NCBI GenBank assembly: GCA_009760855.2
Contig: WPIO01000184.1
Coordinates: 1 to 35,000, forward strand
DNA from: Cristatella mucedo
Lineage: Eukaryota; Bryozoa; Phylactolaemata; Cristatellidae
Direction: 5' to 3'
DNA: 35,000 nucleotides
The notes under the pieces are model-generated. The model saw only the letters and a program-made list of their open reading frames with translations, did no database searches and was not told where the DNA came from. Shown here one piece after another: positions 31,567 through 35,000 of this stretch (the first letter of the stretch is position 1; each line of letters opens with the position of its first letter). The translations under genes were made by a program, and so were the position numbers.

Positions 31567-31737
31567 TGTTTTTGCACAAGGTGTAAGCGATCGATTGAAG
31601 AGGCCGGTAGTTCAGCAAACAGTGAGTTACAAAATCAAGACGGGATGCCAACAATGTATGGACTAAGTCAAAGCAGTTCCACGTCCTTATACAATGTCGA
31701 AGAAAACGGAAGTGCTGTTACTGGACGTGTTAAGAAA
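31567..31737 (+). CDS. Candidate internal coding exon, unidentified
   Basis: A 57-codon frame begins after an acceptor-like CTGCAG and ends before GTGTGAG, a plausible donor. Its length of 171 nt is an exact multiple of three (phase 0 both sides). The peptide looks like real protein: CFCTRCKRSIEEAGSSANSE, then MPTMYGLSQSSSTSLYNVEE, then NGSAVTGRVKK. It has three clustered cysteines and a Ser/Gln/Asn-rich part. The open frame extends from 31543 to the TGA at 31741, with no start codon before the cysteines, as expected of an internal exon. Other frames are closed. The gene and family are unknown. Confidence 0.35.
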
Positions 31738-31756
31738 GTGTGAGCAGGGTCATCAT

Positions 31757-31960
31757 AAGGTTAGGTGTCACATGCACGGGGTCAGCATGCAAATATGGTT
31801 AGTGGCAGCATGCAGTGTCAGCACGTAAAGGACGAATCTCACAGACCCATTACATGTCATAAATAGATGCCTTTTCCATTTCTGTTTACAGCATATGTAA
31901 AGTGCCTAGAAAGAGATTTGGTTCTCTGAGGACACTTTAACATTATTATTTTTAAATGCG
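31757..31960 (+). mobile_element. LINE copy with 5' inversion (twin priming)
   Basis: The left part (31757-31848) is the 3' UTR in reverse orientation (GGTTAGGTGTCACATGCACG, GGGTCAGCATGCAAATATGG). The right part (about 31860-31960) is the next UTR segment and tail in forward orientation (CAGCATATGTAAAGTGCCTA ... CTCTGAGGACACTTT, then ATT). The two parts are neighbours in intact copies, so this is one insertion with an inverted 5' piece, as made by twin priming. Confidence 0.8.
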
Positions 31961-33334
31961 GCCAAGTCAGATGTCTTGATGCAAATCGGAAGTGAGATCA
32001 GAGAGCTTTGGGAGAAAAACAACTAAAGGCAGTCTCCATAGGATTTGAGTTTCGCATGAGGTAGAGGTATGCGATTAGATTACAAAAAGCAAGTGCTCGG
32101 ATGCTTAGCCAGTGGAACTGATAGGTAGGCTGGAGCCAAAGAACTAAGAGACCTAAAAGTTGGTGACAGAACTTGAAGGTAATGCATCTGGTCGTTCAAT
32201 TAATGGTCACTTAAGAAGCCTAAATTTCGTGCAGATTCAACAGGACGTACGCTGGTAGAACTGATTTCGAGCACTAAACTTTCCAGTTTCTGAATCATAC
32301 GTGGTTCGCCCATAATCAGTAAGTTGGTTTTTATCAAACATGCAGTTGCCTTGCTTGATTAAATTTACACTTTGCCAGTGGCAGTCGGATGGGCCTGGGC
32401 AGGGCCGAGCCTTTGGAGCTCAATCATACGAGAGCGAGTCACTGGCACAGGCTTGTTAGCTGTTTGCATGCTCGAAACGCTTGTATCCCAGCTTAATGCT
32501 CTCTAGTCAATTACAGCACTTTGCGGTTGCCCTCAGCATTCAATGCTCACTCAGCTTGTGCATCAACTCGCCTGTCAGGCATTACACTGCTCCAGTCAGA
32601 ATCGTCAGCAGATACATCCCGAGTATAGTCCGGAGGCAGCAAAGCAGGAGAGGAGAGTAGAGTAGAACCACATCTTCACATACTTTGGCAGTAGACAGCT
32701 CGAGGATGCCTACACTAAGACATTTGCAAAGCACTCGTTAGTTCGTTTTAAATCTTTTCCTTGGCAGTTAAAAGGGAATGCTGAAAAGTTAAAGATACCG
32801 ACAGCATTAGCCATTCAATCAAACAAGGCCTATTCACATGAACGAAGCATATACGGTGCTACATATGCAGGTTTTAGCTTCCACTCACTGACGTCAAGAC
32901 TGGTGAAGTAAAATCAAGCTCCAGGCTTTTTTGCATCGCACAAATTTGACATGCTACATAGCCAAGCCAAATTAGGTGTATTGAGAAAATTTACACTTAC
33001 AATTTACATTTACAATTTAACATAAAGAGCTGCAATAATTAGGAAACGCTAGTCACAATCACGAGTTAGGCAGCATAAAAACAAGCTTCAGCTGGCCACG
33101 TGCATGCAGAGGCTGCTAGCTTGTGCCGACTAGAAAGTTTGAGGCACTGATTCTCGACACTGACGTCCTTGGACCAGCTACCGCCTCGGTCGTGCACGAG
33201 CTGCACCTCGCTCGGGTGCCTGGCTGCAGGCATCTGCAATACAGCTGACCATGTGCCACACCGATTGCCGGGTTGCTGCATCGATGCCTCCCTAGATTAC
33301 CTGGGTTGTTGTACTTGTCGCATGTGTTAGGCAT
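31961..33334. other. Downstream flank of the zinc-finger gene
   Basis: No independent gene was recognised. On the minus strand, the frame of the zinc-finger gene stays open after its stop from 33334 to 33116 and holds a degenerate finger-like segment, CDKYNNPGNLGRHRC. Positions 32990-33020 contain three copies of TTTACA-type repeats. The stretch probably contains the 3' UTR; no clear AATAAA was found near it. Confidence 0.4.
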
Positions 33335-34493
33335 TTAGCCGGAGTGCATTCGTTGGTGCCGGCTACAGCTGAATGAACTGTTGAACCGCTTTCCGCACGT
33401 TTTACAAGCGTACGGCTTCTCGCCCGTGTGCGTGAGCAAGTGCTGCTTTAGGCCAGCGTGCATTACAAACCGCATGCCGCACACGAGGCACTCGTGCGGC
33501 TTGTCACCGGCGTGCCGCCGCAGGTGGCGACGCAAAGCGCTACTAGCATTAAACAATTTACCGCAAGTGCTGCAGGCATGTGACTTCTCGCCCGTGTGCG
33601 ACAGCAAGTGTTGCTTTAAGTGATCGCGCCTCTTGAACCGTTTTGCCGCACATCTGGCATATGTATGGCTTCTTATCCGTGTGCAACAGCAAGTGTTGAT
33701 TCAGGTTACCGAGTGACAGGAACTGCTTGCCGCATGTGTTGCAGGCATGCGGCTTCTCGTCCATGTGCAATGGCAAGTGTTCCTTCAGGCCACACCGGCT
33801 CTTGAAATGCTTGCCGCACACCTGGCAAACGTTGGGGGTTTCACCGTGTCTTGCTGAGTGCTGCTGCTGGTGGCGGTGCAAAGAGCTTTTATAAGTAAAA
33901 CATCTGGCCACACGTGGCACAGGCGTGCGGCTTCACACCCGTGTGCCACAGCTGGTGGGTTCGCAAATAGGATTTTAAACTGAACCGCATGCCGCACGAA
34001 TCGCAAGCGTACGGCTTCTCATCTGTATGCACAAGCAAGTGTTGCTTTAGGTTAGAAGCTGTCAAGAACCGCTTGGAGCACACGTGGCACTCGTGTGACT
34101 TTTCGCCAGTGTGCAGAGCCTGGTGGCGGGTCAGAGTACCTTTTGAACTAAACAGCTGACCGCACAAATCACATATGTGCAGCTGTTCGCCCGTGAGCAG
34201 CTTTTTGCCCGAGTGCACAAGCATGTGTCGCCTCAGGCCCTTGAGGGTGTAATACGGCTTGCTGCACTGGTCGCACATATGCACCGGCCTCTGCTTCTGG
34301 TGCTGGAGAGCCTCGATCGCGTGGCCATTCGACTGCTCGATCACCTCCCCGCTGTCACCATGCGAGTGCAGAGGAGCAGGAGAGGGGTGAGCGATTGCTG
34401 TGTGCCCTATCACCTTGTCGGCATCCGCAACCTGCTGCTCATATGGCTGCTGCGGCTCCTCTTTACTCTGAGGCGCGGCTGCGTGCATGGCAG
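33335..34493 (-). CDS. C2H2 zinc-finger protein, 11 fingers, frame broken twice
   Basis: The product would be a nuclear, sequence-specific DNA-binding protein of the Kruppel-type C2H2 class. ATG at 34488-34486 (MHAAAPQSKEEPQQPYEQQ) is preceded by an acceptor-like CCCCCTTCATCGTTGCAG, so coding may start here or be spliced in at 34493. About 70 residues of Gln/Ala/His-rich linker precede finger 1 (CDQC...H, from 34275; its core Phe is Tyr). Finger 1 is separated from the rest by an unusually long linker. Fingers 2-11 follow with TGEKP/TDEKP-type linkers, each C-x2-C-x12-H-x3-H. Single extra bases in A/T runs at 33897-33900 (finger 5) and 33641-33644 (finger 8) shift the frame. Without them the chain is 383 codons, ending with TAA at 33337-33335. 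Recent pseudogene or assembly error cannot be separated here. No KRAB, BTB or SCAN domain was seen. Confidence 0.9.
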
Positions 34494-35000
34494 CTGCAAC
34501 GATGAAGGGGGCGTGTGCTAGGCGCTGCAGGAGCTGCCACTGCCCGCCCCAGCATGAACTGACTCCAGCAGGGCATGTCGTCGAGTAGAACAATGCAGAG
34601 TTAACATGCCAGGACATGAAATCAAGGTGAGGGGGCCCACCGTTAGCCAGCAGGTCGCTTGCCAAGCTGTCGGTCCATGTGGCTATGATTTTACAAACAA
34701 TGGTAACACCTTTGACAGAGCTGGCAATCAGTGGAGTAACAAAATAAAGGTGCCCTAAACTAAGGAATTTTTTCACTGAAGATAATGTTGCACAAACACA
34801 TGCACGCATGCACGCACACAACCATACATGCAAACACCTCAAGTCCCACCTCTGTCAAGTCTGCTCAAGCATAAGTACCTTGCTGGCTGGCAGTGCTTTT
34901 CGATTCATTTCAAGCAAAGCTTGACAAGTCTTTCATACGAATAGCAATAGGGTTAACCCTGGCTTCTTAACAGTGTTTAAAAAGCATATTAGCAGATTCG
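34494..35000 (-). other. Upstream region or intron of the zinc-finger gene
   Basis: The zinc-finger frame stays open upstream to an ATG at 34842, but this part contains low-complexity CATGCACG-type repeats (34795-34830) and hydrophobic, unconserved-looking residues. It is more likely intron or 5' UTR than protein. A second in-frame ATG lies at 34617. No TATA box was recognised. Confidence 0.4.

Noticed and set aside
34494-34842. 118-residue N-terminal extension of the zinc-finger protein
   Set aside because: It begins in low-complexity CATGCACG repeats, has no finger or known effector domain, and a good splice acceptor lies at its end.

Overview
The window looks like nuclear DNA from a gene-poor, repeat-rich metazoan genome, most likely an invertebrate. 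The reasons are one strand-specific run of C2H2 zinc fingers encoded by a eukaryotic gene, many copies of one CR1/L2-like non-LTR retrotransposon, tRNA-derived SINEs, a hAT MITE, long microsatellites and no prokaryotic gene layout. An arthropod, perhaps a chelicerate such as a tick, would fit, but the sequence alone does not settle the lineage.

Layout. 0-1.65 kb: tandem ~576-bp units, each with a tRNA-like A/B-box head on the minus strand. 2.7 kb: a SINE. 3.3-4.1 kb: an old repeat with a diverged partner at 20.1-20.9 kb. 5.5-6.3 kb: an interspersed repeat (second copy at 23.9 kb), then an LTR-like block with a possible gag remnant. 6.4-7.8 kb: long (ACGC)n, (TA)n with a hairpin, and (GA)n. 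8.5-9.4 and 13.3-15.0 kb: two clusters of an old ~500-590-bp tandem unit. 9.46 and 10.38 kb: a ~150-bp direct repeat. 13.0 and 15.1 kb: two more SINEs. 17.5-18.7 and 23.4-31.9 kb: at least eleven 5'-truncated copies of the LINE, including a nested pair and a twin-primed copy. 30.8 kb: a 196-bp hAT MITE with a perfect 8-bp target duplication. 33.3-34.5 kb, minus strand: the only clear gene, an 11-finger C2H2 protein whose frame is broken by two single-base insertions in homopolymers.

How the parts fit. The three SINEs end in the same foldable 3' tail as the LINE, so the LINE machinery is the likely mobiliser of the SINEs. The LINE copies often begin exactly at the microsatellite tail of an earlier copy. 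Three further stretches (22.6, 27.9 and 31.6 kb) look like single coding exons of unidentified genes, but none is proven. The most notable single item is the hAT MITE, which closely resembles, from memory, the SPIN family known for transfer between distant animals.
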